From Emcibacter sp. SYSU 3D8 (GTDB taxonomy: Bacteria; Pseudomonadota; Alphaproteobacteria; SMXS01), in contig NZ_JBBYXK010000007.1 of the NCBI RefSeq assembly GCF_039655875.1, positions 62,001 to 126,000 on the forward strand: a DNA stretch of 64,000 nt, written 5' to 3'. Both the position numbers and the translations under genes were made by a program. Below the pieces are notes generated by a model. It did not search any database, had not been told where the DNA came from, and was given only the letters and a program-made list of their open reading frames with translations. Each line of letters opens with the position of its first letter. Position 1 is the stretch's first letter. Of the stretch, positions 26,958 through 36,490 are shown piece after piece.

Positions 26958-29900
26958 ATGACACCGCACCAGAAGGTGATCCGCGAGCGGCGACAGTACA
27001 ATCAATGGGTCGCCAACCAGACCCTTGAAGACTACGCGTTACGGTTCACCGCCAACAATGCGCGCAAGTGGTCGTCGTTCCGCGTCGCCAACACGGCACT
27101 GGGCGCAGTGTCGTTCCTCGCACTCGAGGCTATCGGCGGCGCCATCACCCTGAGCTACGGGTTCTCCAATGCTGCCGCCGCCATTCTGGTCGTGGGCACA
27201 ATTATCTTTCTGGTCGGCCTACCGATCTGCTTCTATGCCGCCAAATACGGCGTCGACATCGACTTGCTGACCCGCGGCGCCGGGTTCGGCTATATCGGCT
27301 CGACGATCACCTCGCTGATCTATGCCTCGTTCACATTCATCTTTTTCGCACTCGAGGCGGCGATCATGGCGCTGGCCCTGCAGATGTGCTTCGACCTGCC
27401 GCTTTGGCTGGGCTATCTGATCAGCGCCCTGATCGTCATTCCACTGGTCACCCACGGCATTACCACCATCAGCCGCTTCCAGATGATCACCCAGCCGGCC
27501 TGGGTCATCCTGCAGCTGCTGCCCTTCATCTTCATCGGCGCCAAGGGGATGTTCGAGCTGGATACGTGGACCGCCTATCGGGGCACCCACGGCGCCGCCG
27601 ACGGTTCCATCGACCTGCTGCACTTCGGCGCGGCCTCGGCCGTCGTGTTCTCGCTAATCGCCCAGATTGGTGAGCAGGTCGACTATCTGCGATTCCTGCC
27701 GCGCGACCGCAGGGGCAGCCGGAAGAGATGGTGGGCGGCCATGGTGTGCGCCGGCCCGGGTTGGGTCATCCCGGGCATGGTCAAACTTCTGGCCGGCTCA
27801 TTCCTGGCCGTACTGGCGCTGAATTCGGGGGTTCCCTTCGCCAGCGCCGCCGAGCCGACCCAGATGTACCTGCTCGCCTTCACCCAGGTGATCGCCCAGC
27901 CCGACATCGCCATCGCGCTGACCGGTGCGTTCGTCGTCATCTCCCAGCTCAAGATCAACGTCACCAATGCCTATGCCGGGTCGATCGCCTGGTCGAACTT
28001 CTTTTCCCGGCTCACTCACAGTCATCCGGGACGCGTGGTCTGGCTGGTGTTCAACGTGACTATCGCCATCATCCTGATGGAGCTCGGAATCTACAAGGCA
28101 CTGGAGCACACTCTGGGGCTCTACGCCAATATCGCCGTGGCCTGGGTCGGCTGCATCGTCGCCGATCTGGTGATCAACAAACCGCTGGGGCTGTCGCCGC
28201 GTCATATCGAATTCAAGCGGGCCCATCTCTACGACATCAATCCTGTAGGCGTGGGCGCCATGCTGGTCGCCTCGGTCCTGTCGATCGCCGCCTATGCGGA
28301 CGTGCTGGGCGAAACGGCCCGCGCGCTTGCCCCGTTCATCGCGCTGGGCACGGCGCTGGTCGTATCGCCGCTGATCGCCCTTGCCACGGGCGGGCGCTTC
28401 TATATAGCCCGCGAGCCAACGACGCCGCTGGCCGACAGCAGGCCCGAGCGCTGCTGTATATGCGAACATACGTTCGAACCCGAGGATATGGCCACCTGCC
28501 CGGTCTATGCCGGACCGATCTGCTCGCTGTGCTGTTCGCTCGACGCCCGCTGCCGCGACGCCTGCAAGGTATCGGCGCGGTTTTCCGACCAGGTGCTGCA
28601 GTTCATGGCCTGGGTCTTTCCCCGGCGGCTGGTGGTCCACCTCAACACGCGGCTGGGCCAGTATCTGGGACTGCTGCTGCTGTTCACCCTGACCATCGCG
28701 GCCATTCTGGCACTGGGATATGTGCAGATGAGCCTAACACCCGACGCGCCAACAGCGATCATCGCCGACACGCTGTGGAAGGTGTTCTTCATCCTGATCA
28801 TCGTCGCCGGCATCGTCGCCTGGCCATTCGTGCTGGCCCACGAGACCAGCCGCGCCGCCCAGCAGGAAACCCAGCGCCAGACTATGATGCTGATGCGCGA
28901 GATCGACGCCCACCAGAAGACTGACAAGGCACTGCAGAAGGCCAAGGAGGCCGCCGAGGCCGCCAGCATGGCCAAGAGCAAATACGTCGTCGGCATCAGC
29001 CACGAACTGCGCACGCCGCTCAACGCCATACTTGGGTATGCCCAGCTGCTCGAGGCCGATCCGGCCATGCCCGGCCATCGGAAGCACGCACTGAGCGTCA
29101 TCCGCAGAAGCGGCGATCATCTGTCCGGCCTGATCGACGGGCTGCTCGACATCTCCATGATCGAAGCAGGCCGCCTGCAACTCTACCGCGACGAGGTGCC
29201 GATCAATGATTTTCTGGGCCAGCTCGTGGACATGTTCAGCATGCAAGCCAAGGCCAAGGGTCTCGACTTCTCGTTCGACCCGCCCGAAAGCCTGCCCGAC
29301 CTGGTCTATACCGACGAGAAACGGCTGCGGCAGATCCTGATCAACCTGTTGTCGAATGCCATCCGCTGCACCGAACAGGGCGGCGTGACCCTGAGCGTGC
29401 AATACCGCAACCAGATCGCCACCTTCGAAGTAGAGGACACCGGCATTGGCATCGCCAGGGAGAACCTCGAACGGGTGTTCCGCGCTTTCGAACGGATCGA
29501 GACGCCGGGCACCGTCAAGCGCCCCGGCACCGGCCTTGGCCTGACAATCACCAAGCTGCTGACCGAGTCCATGGGCGGCGAAATCACCGTGCGCAGCACG
29601 CCGGGAAGTGGCAGCGTGTTCCGGATCAAGCTGATGCTGGGTAGCGTTCCGCGCCCTGCCCGCTCGGTCGTCCCGACGCGGCGCATCACCGGTTACGAGG
29701 GAGACCGGATTAGCGTGCTGGCGGCCGACGACGACCAGAATCATCTGGACCTGGTGCGCGACCTGCTGTCGCCGCTAGGCTTCATCGTCATCGCCGCCGT
29801 TGACGGTCCGTCCTGCATCGAGGCCGCCACCCATTCAATGCCGGACATCGTGCTGCTTGACATCTCCATGCCCGGAATGACGGGCTGGGATGTGGCGCGC

Positions 29901-30335
29901 ACCCTGCGCGAGGATGGCATCTGCCGCGCACCGATCGTGATGATCTCGGCTAACGCCCGCGAGGAGCGCCAGCGAGAGGTCTCGGCAGCCTTCCACGACG
30001 CCTATCTGATGAAACCCATACAACTCGGCACCATGCTGGATACCGTCAAGGCCCTGCTCAATCTGCGCTGGATCCACGATCAGCCGGCCGAGCCCGCCAG
30101 TGCCGGGATGCCGCAGTCGCTGCGCCGGAACGAAATCCCGCCACGCCCGCAGATCGGCACGCTGATCCAACTCGGCCGCATCGGCCATGTGCGCGGCATC
30201 CTGTCCAAACTCGACGAGATCGAGGACGTTCAGCCCGACACCAGGCGGGTGGTCGCGCATCTGCGCGGCCTGGTACGCGAATTCGAACTGGTCCAGTACG
30301 ACACCGTCCTGAAGGCATTGCAGCATCATGAATGA
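26958..30335 (+). CDS. Hybrid sensor histidine kinase with NCS1-type permease sensor domain
   Basis: A 1125-aa membrane protein; the start MTPHQKVIRERRQYNQW at 26958 matches the usual N-terminus of NCS1 permeases. Residues ~1-490 are a complete NCS1 (purine/cytosine/allantoin permease-like) domain with many helices. A Cys-rich cluster at ~497-535 (CCICEH ... CSLCCSLDARCRDAC) follows, then two more transmembrane helices and a short coiled coil. The kinase core is HisKA (ISHELRTPLNAILGYA, phospho-His H682) plus HATPase (NLLSNAIR, DTGIGIA, GTGLGL). Then comes a receiver domain with phospho-acceptor D968 (IVLLDISMPG) and an unassigned tail of ~100 residues. Its stop overlaps the response-regulator start. 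Location divergent to the amide operon suggests it senses a nitrogenous solute. Confidence 0.9.
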   Translation: MTPHQKVIRERRQYNQWVANQTLEDYALRFTANNARKWSSFRVANTALGAVSFLALEAIGGAITLSYGFSNAAAAILVVGTIIFLVGLPICFYAAKYGVDIDLLTRGAGFGYIGSTITSLIYASFTFIFFALEAAIMALALQMCFDLPLWLGYLISALIVIPLVTHGITTISRFQMITQPAWVILQLLPFIFIGAKGMFELDTWTAYRGTHGAADGSIDLLHFGAASAVVFSLIAQIGEQVDYLRFLPRDRRGSRKRWWAAMVCAGPGWVIPGMVKLLAGSFLAVLALNSGVPFASAAEPTQMYLLAFTQVIAQPDIAIALTGAFVVISQLKINVTNAYAGSIAWSNFFSRLTHSHPGRVVWLVFNVTIAIILMELGIYKALEHTLGLYANIAVAWVGCIVADLVINKPLGLSPRHIEFKRAHLYDINPVGVGAMLVASVLSIAAYADVLGETARALAPFIALGTALVVSPLIALATGGRFYIAREPTTPLADSRPERCCICEHTFEPEDMATCPVYAGPICSLCCSLDARCRDACKVSARFSDQVLQFMAWVFPRRLVVHLNTRLGQYLGLLLLFTLTIAAILALGYVQMSLTPDAPTAIIADTLWKVFFILIIVAGIVAWPFVLAHETSRAAQQETQRQTMMLMREIDAHQKTDKALQKAKEAAEAASMAKSKYVVGISHELRTPLNAILGYAQLLEADPAMPGHRKHALSVIRRSGDHLSGLIDGLLDISMIEAGRLQLYRDEVPINDFLGQLVDMFSMQAKAKGLDFSFDPPESLPDLVYTDEKRLRQILINLLSNAIRCTEQGGVTLSVQYRNQIATFEVEDTGIGIARENLERVFRAFERIETPGTVKRPGTGLGLTITKLLTESMGGEITVRSTPGSGSVFRIKLMLGSVPRPARSVVPTRRITGYEGDRISVLAADDDQNHLDLVRDLLSPLGFIVIAAVDGPSCIEAATHSMPDIVLLDISMPGMTGWDVARTLREDGICRAPIVMISANAREERQREVSAAFHDAYLMKPIQLGTMLDTVKALLNLRWIHDQPAEPASAGMPQSLRRNEIPPRPQIGTLIQLGRIGHVRGILSKLDEIEDVQPDTRRVVAHLRGLVREFELVQYDTVLKALQHHE

Positions 30336-31242
30336 CAATGGCGGCTCCTATATCGTCCTGGTGGTGGACGACTCGCCGGAAACCCTTAGCCTGCTGACCG
30401 ACACTCTGGAGGATGCAGGCATCACCGCGCTGGTCGCCCGCAGCGGCGGCGCCGCGCTGTCGCTGATTGATCGGGTGATGCCCGACGTGATCCTGATGGA
30501 CGCGGTCATGCCCGAGATGGACGGTTTCGAGACCTGCCGCCGGATCAGGCAGAACAAGGACACTGCTCATGTACCAGTTATCTTCATGACCGGCCTGACC
30601 GACACCGAGCACGTCGTCATGGGGCTGGAGGCCGGCGGCGTGGATTACGTGACCAAACCGGTCCCGCCCTTCGAGATACTGGCGCGCATCCGCGTACACC
30701 TGGCCAATTCCCGTATGGCCCAGAGCGCGCGTATCGCTCTCGATGTGGCCGGACGCACCCTATTGGCGGTCAACCGCAAGGGCGAGGTATTGTGGAGCAC
30801 GCCGCAGGCGGCGGGCCTGCTGAAGCGAGTGCTGGGCGTGTTCGATACCGACGCGCCAGCGTGGAACAACTCCGTGAAGCCGCGCCTCGCCGACCTGGTC
30901 GCCCAGCGCGCCAGTGACCCGACGATCGTCGCGGCGGGCAACGCCAGAGTTCTCGCCGCTTTGCTGGGCGAGGCCGGTCCCGGCGAGTTCCTGCTGCATC
31001 TGAGCGACGGCACTGCCGCCAACGACCAAACTCTGTTGAAGCAGAAGCTGGGCCTGACCGCCCGCGAGGCCGAAGTGCTGTTGTGGACCGCCCAGGGCAA
31101 GTCAAACCGCGATATCGCCGAAATCCTCCAGTGCAGCCCCCGGACGGTGAACAAGCACTTGGAACAGATCTATGCCAAGCTGGGCGTGGAAAACCGCACC
31201 GCTGCGGCAGCTATCGCGGTTCGATTGCTGATCGATAAATAG
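30328..31242 (+). CDS. LuxR-family two-component response regulator
   Basis: A 304-aa regulator. The N-terminal receiver has the acidic pair DD at 14-15, phospho-acceptor D58 (VILMDAVMPEMDG) and Lys in VDYVTKPV. A middle region of ~100 residues has no clear family. A C-terminal LuxR/NarL-type helix-turn-helix spans about residues 235-300 (LTAREAEVLLWTAQGKSNRD, then SPRTVNKHLEQIYAKLGV). It overlaps the kinase gene by eight bases, so it is very likely the kinase's output. It is the best candidate to bind the 20-bp element upstream of the urea and amide operons. Confidence 0.9.
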   Translation: MNDNGGSYIVLVVDDSPETLSLLTDTLEDAGITALVARSGGAALSLIDRVMPDVILMDAVMPEMDGFETCRRIRQNKDTAHVPVIFMTGLTDTEHVVMGLEAGGVDYVTKPVPPFEILARIRVHLANSRMAQSARIALDVAGRTLLAVNRKGEVLWSTPQAAGLLKRVLGVFDTDAPAWNNSVKPRLADLVAQRASDPTIVAAGNARVLAALLGEAGPGEFLLHLSDGTAANDQTLLKQKLGLTAREAEVLLWTAQGKSNRDIAEILQCSPRTVNKHLEQIYAKLGVENRTAAAAIAVRLLIDK

Positions 31243-31502
31243 GTTATCCCCGGCGCGAAAAATCACTGCACCCGGGTCTCGCGCATCTGAGCCGCGATGG
31301 CATTGCAGCAAAAGTGGCCTCTCGAGCTGACTTGCGGTCCGGCAGGGTGTTCCCCGAGCCTGATATCGGACAGCGAGGCAATGATTCGCAAGGTTTACGG
31401 GCACCATCACCCGGACTGGCTCAAGGGAGCTGCGAGCGCACTGGAACGCGCATAATGCGCCTAACGGAAAAACACAAAAAATGTCTAACTTATTGAATTT
31501 AA

Positions 31503-31577
<75 letters not shown>

Positions 31578-31679
31578 AGCGGGAGGGCTTATGCCAAGGA
31601 AACCACACAGGCGCAAGCCCTTTTGGGCGCTGACTGTTCGCAGCGCCCGCCAGCCGCAAAATCCCGCATCGTCCCGTGC

Positions 31680-32294
31680 TTACGGGTATTTTACCGAGCA
31701 GCCATAGGCCTTGGTCTGGGCAACCTGGACGGGCTTGCCGGCCGCTACCGCGTCATAGGCCGCGCGCACATAGTTCTGGGCCTTGGGAATGTCGTCCTGC
31801 TTTGCCGACGGAATGCTGTCGATGGCGCCGTTATAGGCGACGATCTGCTGCGGCGTGATCACCACCATCTGCGGCGTCGCCGTCGCGCCATAGGCCATGC
31901 CGATCGTGCCGTCCTCGTCCAGGATCACGTCCGACGGCGCCGCGTTGCGCGATTGCGTCAAATCGTTCGCTTTTGCGGGCGATACATGTCCCTGCTTGCC
32001 CGGGGCCGACGAGATCACGGTGAGCCACACGGCGCCCTTGCCGGTCAACTCCTTCTGCAGCGACTGCATGTTGCCGCTGTCATAGTGTTTCTTCACGAAG
32101 GGACAATCGTGATTGGTCCATTCCAGCACCACGGTCTTGCCCGCCAGATCGCCGAGACTGACACTCTGCCCCGCTGCGCTCGTGCCCGTGAAGGGCGGCG
32201 CCGGCTTGCCGATTTCCACCGCCGCCTGTGCCGCTGCCGATACCAGGCAAAGCGCCAACCCGCTCGCCATTACCGTAAAAAGCCGTCCGATCAT
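31680..32294 (-). CDS. Exported thioredoxin-like (redoxin) family protein
   Basis: A 204-aa protein beginning MIGRLFTVMASGLALCLVSA with a signal peptide cleaved near AAQAAV. A thioredoxin fold of the AhpC/TSA-like type follows (IGKPAPPFTGTSAAGQSVSL). The redox site is DCPFVKKHY, with one Cys instead of CxxC, and a second conserved Cys lies near the C-terminus (YGCSVKYP). It is encoded 23 bases after the DsbD/ScsB-like gene, so it is probably a periplasmic protein reduced by that partner. A much longer open frame upstream (to 33308) only overlaps the dsbD gene out of frame. Confidence 0.88.
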   Translation of the reverse strand: MIGRLFTVMASGLALCLVSAAAQAAVEIGKPAPPFTGTSAAGQSVSLGDLAGKTVVLEWTNHDCPFVKKHYDSGNMQSLQKELTGKGAVWLTVISSAPGKQGHVSPAKANDLTQSRNAAPSDVILDEDGTIGMAYGATATPQMVVITPQQIVAYNGAIDSIPSAKQDDIPKAQNYVRAAYDAVAAGKPVQVAQTKAYGCSVKYP

Positions 32295-32317
32295 CGTACG
32301 CTCCCCATTTGAAAGTC

Positions 32318-34429
32318 CTACCCCTCGGCCTGACCGATAACGTCCAGTACGATTCCCGGCGTGAGCAATTGCGGCAGCACGACGGCCTGGGCGCGACCAG
32401 GCGCAAAATAGAGATAGAGCGGCACGCCGTTCCGGCCATAATTTGCCAATATTTCGGTAATCTTCGGGTCGCGGCGCGTCCAGTCGCCCTTCAGGTACCG
32501 AATCCCCCGGCTGTGGAATTCGGCGGCGACCGCGTCCGTGGACAGTGCGACCCGTTCGTTGGCAAGGCAGGTAATGCACCATGCCGCCGTGAGATTGACG
32601 AAGACCGGCTCGCCGGCCTCCCGGTAGGCATCCAGCCGGGCCTGATCGAACGGCTCGGCGGCGAGCACGCCGCCATCGGCGGTCACGGAAGGCGCGTTCT
32701 GCTCGCCCGCATACCAGACCAGCCAGACGCAGGCCGCCAGCGCAGCGGCGGCCAATCCGTGGCTGATCACCTTGCCGAGGCCGTGCGCGCCGCTTGCGAT
32801 CCGCCACAGCCAGATGGCGAATACCACAAGCATCAGGATCCCGAGGAGAGCCGCAACCGCGGTGATTCCCGCCTGCTGGCCCAGCACGGTCACCAGCCAG
32901 ATCACCGTGGCATAGATCGGGAACGCCAGGAACTGGCGGAACCGGTCCATCCACGGACCCGGCCGCGGCAGCAGCCGGCCGATGGCCGGCACCTCGCTGA
33001 TCAGCAGCATGGGGAACGCCAGCCCCAGGCCCAGCGCGGCAAAGATCAGCAGCGAGATCATCGGCGGCAGCAGCAAGGCGGCACCCAGCGCCGAGGCCAT
33101 GAACGGCGCGGTGCACGGCGTCGCCACGATCGTGGCCAGCACGCCGGTCGCGAACGCACCCACGGCCCCGCCGCGGTCGACCAGTCCCTGTCCAAGACCG
33201 GTGAAGCTGCCCGCCAGTTCGAAATAACCCGACAGGGACAGACCGACCGCGAACAGGATCACCGCCAGGACCGCCACCACTTCCGGCGACTGGAGCTGGA
33301 AGCCCCATCCCACCGCCGCACCGCCGGCCCGGAACGCCAGCAGCGCGCCGGCCAGCGCCAGGAAGCTCACCATCACGCCCGCCGTATAGAGCAGGCCTTC
33401 GATCCGCTTCTCACGCAGCGACAGGCCGGACGCCTTCACCACCGCCAGCGCCTTCAACGACAGCACCGGAAACACGCAGGGCATCAGGTTGAGCAGCACG
33501 CCGCCGATAAATGCGAACAGCAGGGCCTGCCAGACAGGTGGCTGCACGGCCAGACCCGCGCCGCCGCCTGTGCCCGAGGCGCCGGCGGCGTCGGCCCGTG
33601 CCAGTCCCGGCGTGGAAAACGTTCCCGCCGCCGCGCTGATCGCATAGGCCTTGTCGCCCGCGCGCAGCACACCGTCGACGATCGTCTCGGGTTTGCCGCT
33701 GCCCATTGTAACGGCCAGGAGGCGCGCGCCGTCATTCGCGGACTCGCGCTGCGCCGCGCTGTTGTCGATCAGCGTGTCGGAAAACGGAAAAAACCGCAGC
33801 GCACCTGTGTCCGCGCCCACCAGGCGCAGCACCAGCGTCTTCCCGTCCACCTTGAATTGGGCAGCGCCGGGGAAGGGTACCGGCAGCGCGCCGCGGGCCT
33901 TGCTGAAGCCGGCCGTGCGCAGCGGGTCGCGCACGGCTTCCTGCGCCACCGGCAAGGTCAATTCCAGGTCGGCGCCTTCCGGAATGCAGATCTCCTCGCA
34001 GACCAGCCAGTCGGCGCGCGCCCTGAGCGTCACGTCGCCCATGGCTGCATCGGCGGGCGGCGTCACCGTCACCAGCAGCCAGTGCTCGGCATCGTAGCCA
34101 TAATTGGTCAGGGGGCCGAAAGGCAGCGCCTTGGGTGCCGGCCATTCGATGCCGCTGACGGCAAACCCGTCGGGCAGCGTCCATTCCAGGCTCGTCGCCA
34201 GCCCCGAATCCCCGGGATTGCGCCAATAGGTATGCCAGTGCTCACGCGGGATCAGTTTCAGCGCGACCTGGAAGGGCTGGCCCGGCGCCGCCGCGGCCAC
34301 CTCGGCGACCAGTTCGGCCTGGGCATTTTCGGTGCTGACCGGCGCCGCTGCTGCAGGCACTGTCAGCAGCAGCGAGGCAAGCACCGCCGCCATCCATTTC
34401 GTCGCCCACCGCCTGGGTAAAGACGTCAT
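32318..34429 (-). CDS. DsbD/ScsB-like protein-disulfide reductase
   Basis: A 703-aa membrane protein; the start MTSLPRRWATKWMAAVLASL at 34429 opens a signal peptide ending near PAAAAP. The periplasmic N-terminal domain contains WLVCEEICIPEG, typical of ScsB-type proteins. Eight helices follow with the transmembrane cysteines NLMPCVFPVLSLKAL and ATPCTAPFMASALG. The C-terminal thioredoxin domain has the site AAWCITCLANE. It carries electrons from cytoplasmic thioredoxin across the membrane to periplasmic thiol proteins. The downstream redoxin is the likely acceptor. Confidence 0.93.
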   Translation of the reverse strand: MTSLPRRWATKWMAAVLASLLLTVPAAAAPVSTENAQAELVAEVAAAAPGQPFQVALKLIPREHWHTYWRNPGDSGLATSLEWTLPDGFAVSGIEWPAPKALPFGPLTNYGYDAEHWLLVTVTPPADAAMGDVTLRARADWLVCEEICIPEGADLELTLPVAQEAVRDPLRTAGFSKARGALPVPFPGAAQFKVDGKTLVLRLVGADTGALRFFPFSDTLIDNSAAQRESANDGARLLAVTMGSGKPETIVDGVLRAGDKAYAISAAAGTFSTPGLARADAAGASGTGGGAGLAVQPPVWQALLFAFIGGVLLNLMPCVFPVLSLKALAVVKASGLSLREKRIEGLLYTAGVMVSFLALAGALLAFRAGGAAVGWGFQLQSPEVVAVLAVILFAVGLSLSGYFELAGSFTGLGQGLVDRGGAVGAFATGVLATIVATPCTAPFMASALGAALLLPPMISLLIFAALGLGLAFPMLLISEVPAIGRLLPRPGPWMDRFRQFLAFPIYATVIWLVTVLGQQAGITAVAALLGILMLVVFAIWLWRIASGAHGLGKVISHGLAAAALAACVWLVWYAGEQNAPSVTADGGVLAAEPFDQARLDAYREAGEPVFVNLTAAWCITCLANERVALSTDAVAAEFHSRGIRYLKGDWTRRDPKITEILANYGRNGVPLYLYFAPGRAQAVVLPQLLTPGIVLDVIGQAEG

Positions 34430-34535
34430 CTGCTTCTCCGTCCGCCGCGCAGTTCCGATGCGCGCCGTTCCATGCATAATATGGTACTGCGTTCCGGTCC
34501 ATGCGGACCATTTGCGCGGCCAGCCGGAAAAGGCC

Positions 34536-35345
34536 ATGAACCAGATTGATCACTACGCCATTCGCGGCGGCATCGAGGGGCGCGAAAGACTTGCGCTGCT
34601 GGCAGGCATCTTTGCCCGCGGCACGGCGCGGCTGCTCGACATGGCAGACATCCCCAGGGGCGCACATTGTCTCGATGCCGGTTGCGGCGGCGGCGACGTG
34701 GCGCTGGATCTGGCGCGCCGCGCCGGCCCGTCGGGTCGCATCGTCGGTATCGATCTGGACGAGACCAAGCTCGAGATCGCCCGGGCCGAGGCGGTGGCCG
34801 CCGGCGCCGCCATCGAGTACCGGGCCGCCGACATCGCCGCACCGCTCCCAGGCCCGTTCGACGTGGTCTATATGCGCTTCCTGCTGTCGCATCTGACGGC
34901 GCCCGCCGCGGCGCTGGCCAACGTGTTCGCCGCGCTGGTGCCGGGCGGCCTGATCATCGCCGAGGACGTGGATTTCCGCGGACACTTCAGCCACCCGGAA
35001 AGCGCGGCGCTCGATCGGTACGTGGACTTATATTGCCGGGTCGTCCGGCGGCGAGGCGGCGATGCCAATCTCGGCCCGCGCCTGCCCAGCCTGCTCGCTG
35101 CGGCCGGATTCGGCGCGGTCCAGGTCAGCGTGGCAAATCCGGCTGCCCTCGACGACAGGCTGAAGCTGCTTAATCCTGTAACCATGGAAGCCATCGCCGG
35201 CGCCGTCATCGCCGACGGCATCGCCCCCGAAACCGAAGTGAACCAGTTGATCGACACGCTCTATGACGAGGCCCGCGACACGTCGCGGCTTACCAGCCTG
35301 CCCCGCGTGGTCCAGTGCTGGGCGCGCAAGCCGGCGGCCGGCTAG
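34536..35345 (+). CDS. Class I SAM-dependent methyltransferase
   Basis: A 269-aa cytoplasmic protein from ATG 34536 (MNQIDHYAIRGGIEGRERLA). SAM-binding motif I is CLDAGCGGGDVALDLARR, with an acidic residue at the end of strand 2 (VGIDLDETKLE) and a post-motif FDVVYMRFLLSHLTAP. The substrate is not predictable. The divergent partner is the DsbD gene, and the gene is followed two bases on by a small conserved protein. Confidence 0.87.
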   Translation: MNQIDHYAIRGGIEGRERLALLAGIFARGTARLLDMADIPRGAHCLDAGCGGGDVALDLARRAGPSGRIVGIDLDETKLEIARAEAVAAGAAIEYRAADIAAPLPGPFDVVYMRFLLSHLTAPAAALANVFAALVPGGLIIAEDVDFRGHFSHPESAALDRYVDLYCRVVRRRGGDANLGPRLPSLLAAAGFGAVQVSVANPAALDDRLKLLNPVTMEAIAGAVIADGIAPETEVNQLIDTLYDEARDTSRLTSLPRVVQCWARKPAAG

Positions 35346-35347
35346 CC

Positions 35348-35518
35348 ATGCCGGATAAGGATGGAAAGCAGCCCCCCAACAAGGCCGCGCATCAGCGCCG
35401 CGCGGCCGAGGCGCTCAGGCAAAATCTGCGCCGGCGCAAGGACCAGCAGCGCAGACAGACGCCGGGGGCCCAGAGTCCCGATCCCCGGCAGCCCGCCGAC
35501 GACGAGACCGGCAATTAG
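35348..35518 (+). CDS. Small basic conserved hypothetical protein near murA
   Basis: A 56-aa protein, MPDKDGKQPPNKAAHQRRAA onward, with a central Arg/Lys-rich helix (EALRQNLRRRKDQQRRQ). Short proteins of this pattern commonly sit near murA in alphaproteobacteria; no function is known. It starts two bases after the methyltransferase stop and ends four bases inside the convergent membrane-protein gene. Confidence 0.6.
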   Translation: MPDKDGKQPPNKAAHQRRAAEALRQNLRRRKDQQRRQTPGAQSPDPRQPADDETGN

Positions 35519-35763
35519 CTCGAGAGGCTGAGATAGGCCAGCGAGAAGATTGCCGCGCCGCCGGCTGCAGTGGCCAGGCTCGCCGGCGTCAGATAGGGCC
35601 CGCCCAGCGCCACGATCCGATATGACAGGAAGGCGCCAAGCGCCGCGCCGACCAGTCCGAACGCCGCACTGGTTATGGGCCGGGCTCTGTTGTAGCGCGG
35701 GTACAGGAAGTAGACCAGCAAGCCGACGATAAGGCCCACGCACAATTTGGCGAAGTAGTCCAT
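35515..35763 (-). CDS. Small three-helix membrane protein of unknown function
   Basis: An 82-aa hydrophobic protein from ATG 35763 (MDYFAKLCVGLIVGLLVYFL); an upstream start at 35787 would add eight residues. It has three likely transmembrane segments (LCVGLIVGLLVYFL, AAFGLVGAALGAFLSYRIV and the C-terminal AAGGAAIFSLAYLSL) and Gly zipper-like spacing. Its stop codon overlaps that of the convergent small basic protein. The family is not recognised with certainty. Confidence 0.6.
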   Translation of the reverse strand: MDYFAKLCVGLIVGLLVYFLYPRYNRARPITSAAFGLVGAALGAFLSYRIVALGGPYLTPASLATAAGGAAIFSLAYLSLSS

Positions 35764-35934
35764 GACGACTCCCGAGGTCGTGATCATGTCAAATTAGCCC
35801 GCGGCAATACTGACATAGTCTGCAATCTGTGTCAGCGGCAGTGTCATATCGGCCGCAGGCATCCTGCCGCTGTTGAGATACGCGATCCGCTCCAGTAGAA
35901 GTGGTGTGCGCAGTCACACCCGAAGAGGTCCCCA

Positions 35935-36489
<555 letters not shown>

Positions 36490-36490
36490 C

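Noticed and set aside
32295-33308. N-terminal extension of the thioredoxin-like gene
   Set aside because: The frame is open but overlaps the dsbD-like gene out of frame; the signal peptide and family N-terminus begin at 32294.
32309-34420. 703-codon open frame on the plus strand
   Set aside because: Antisense shadow of the DsbD/ScsB-like gene; Gln/Arg/His-rich composition and no conserved features.
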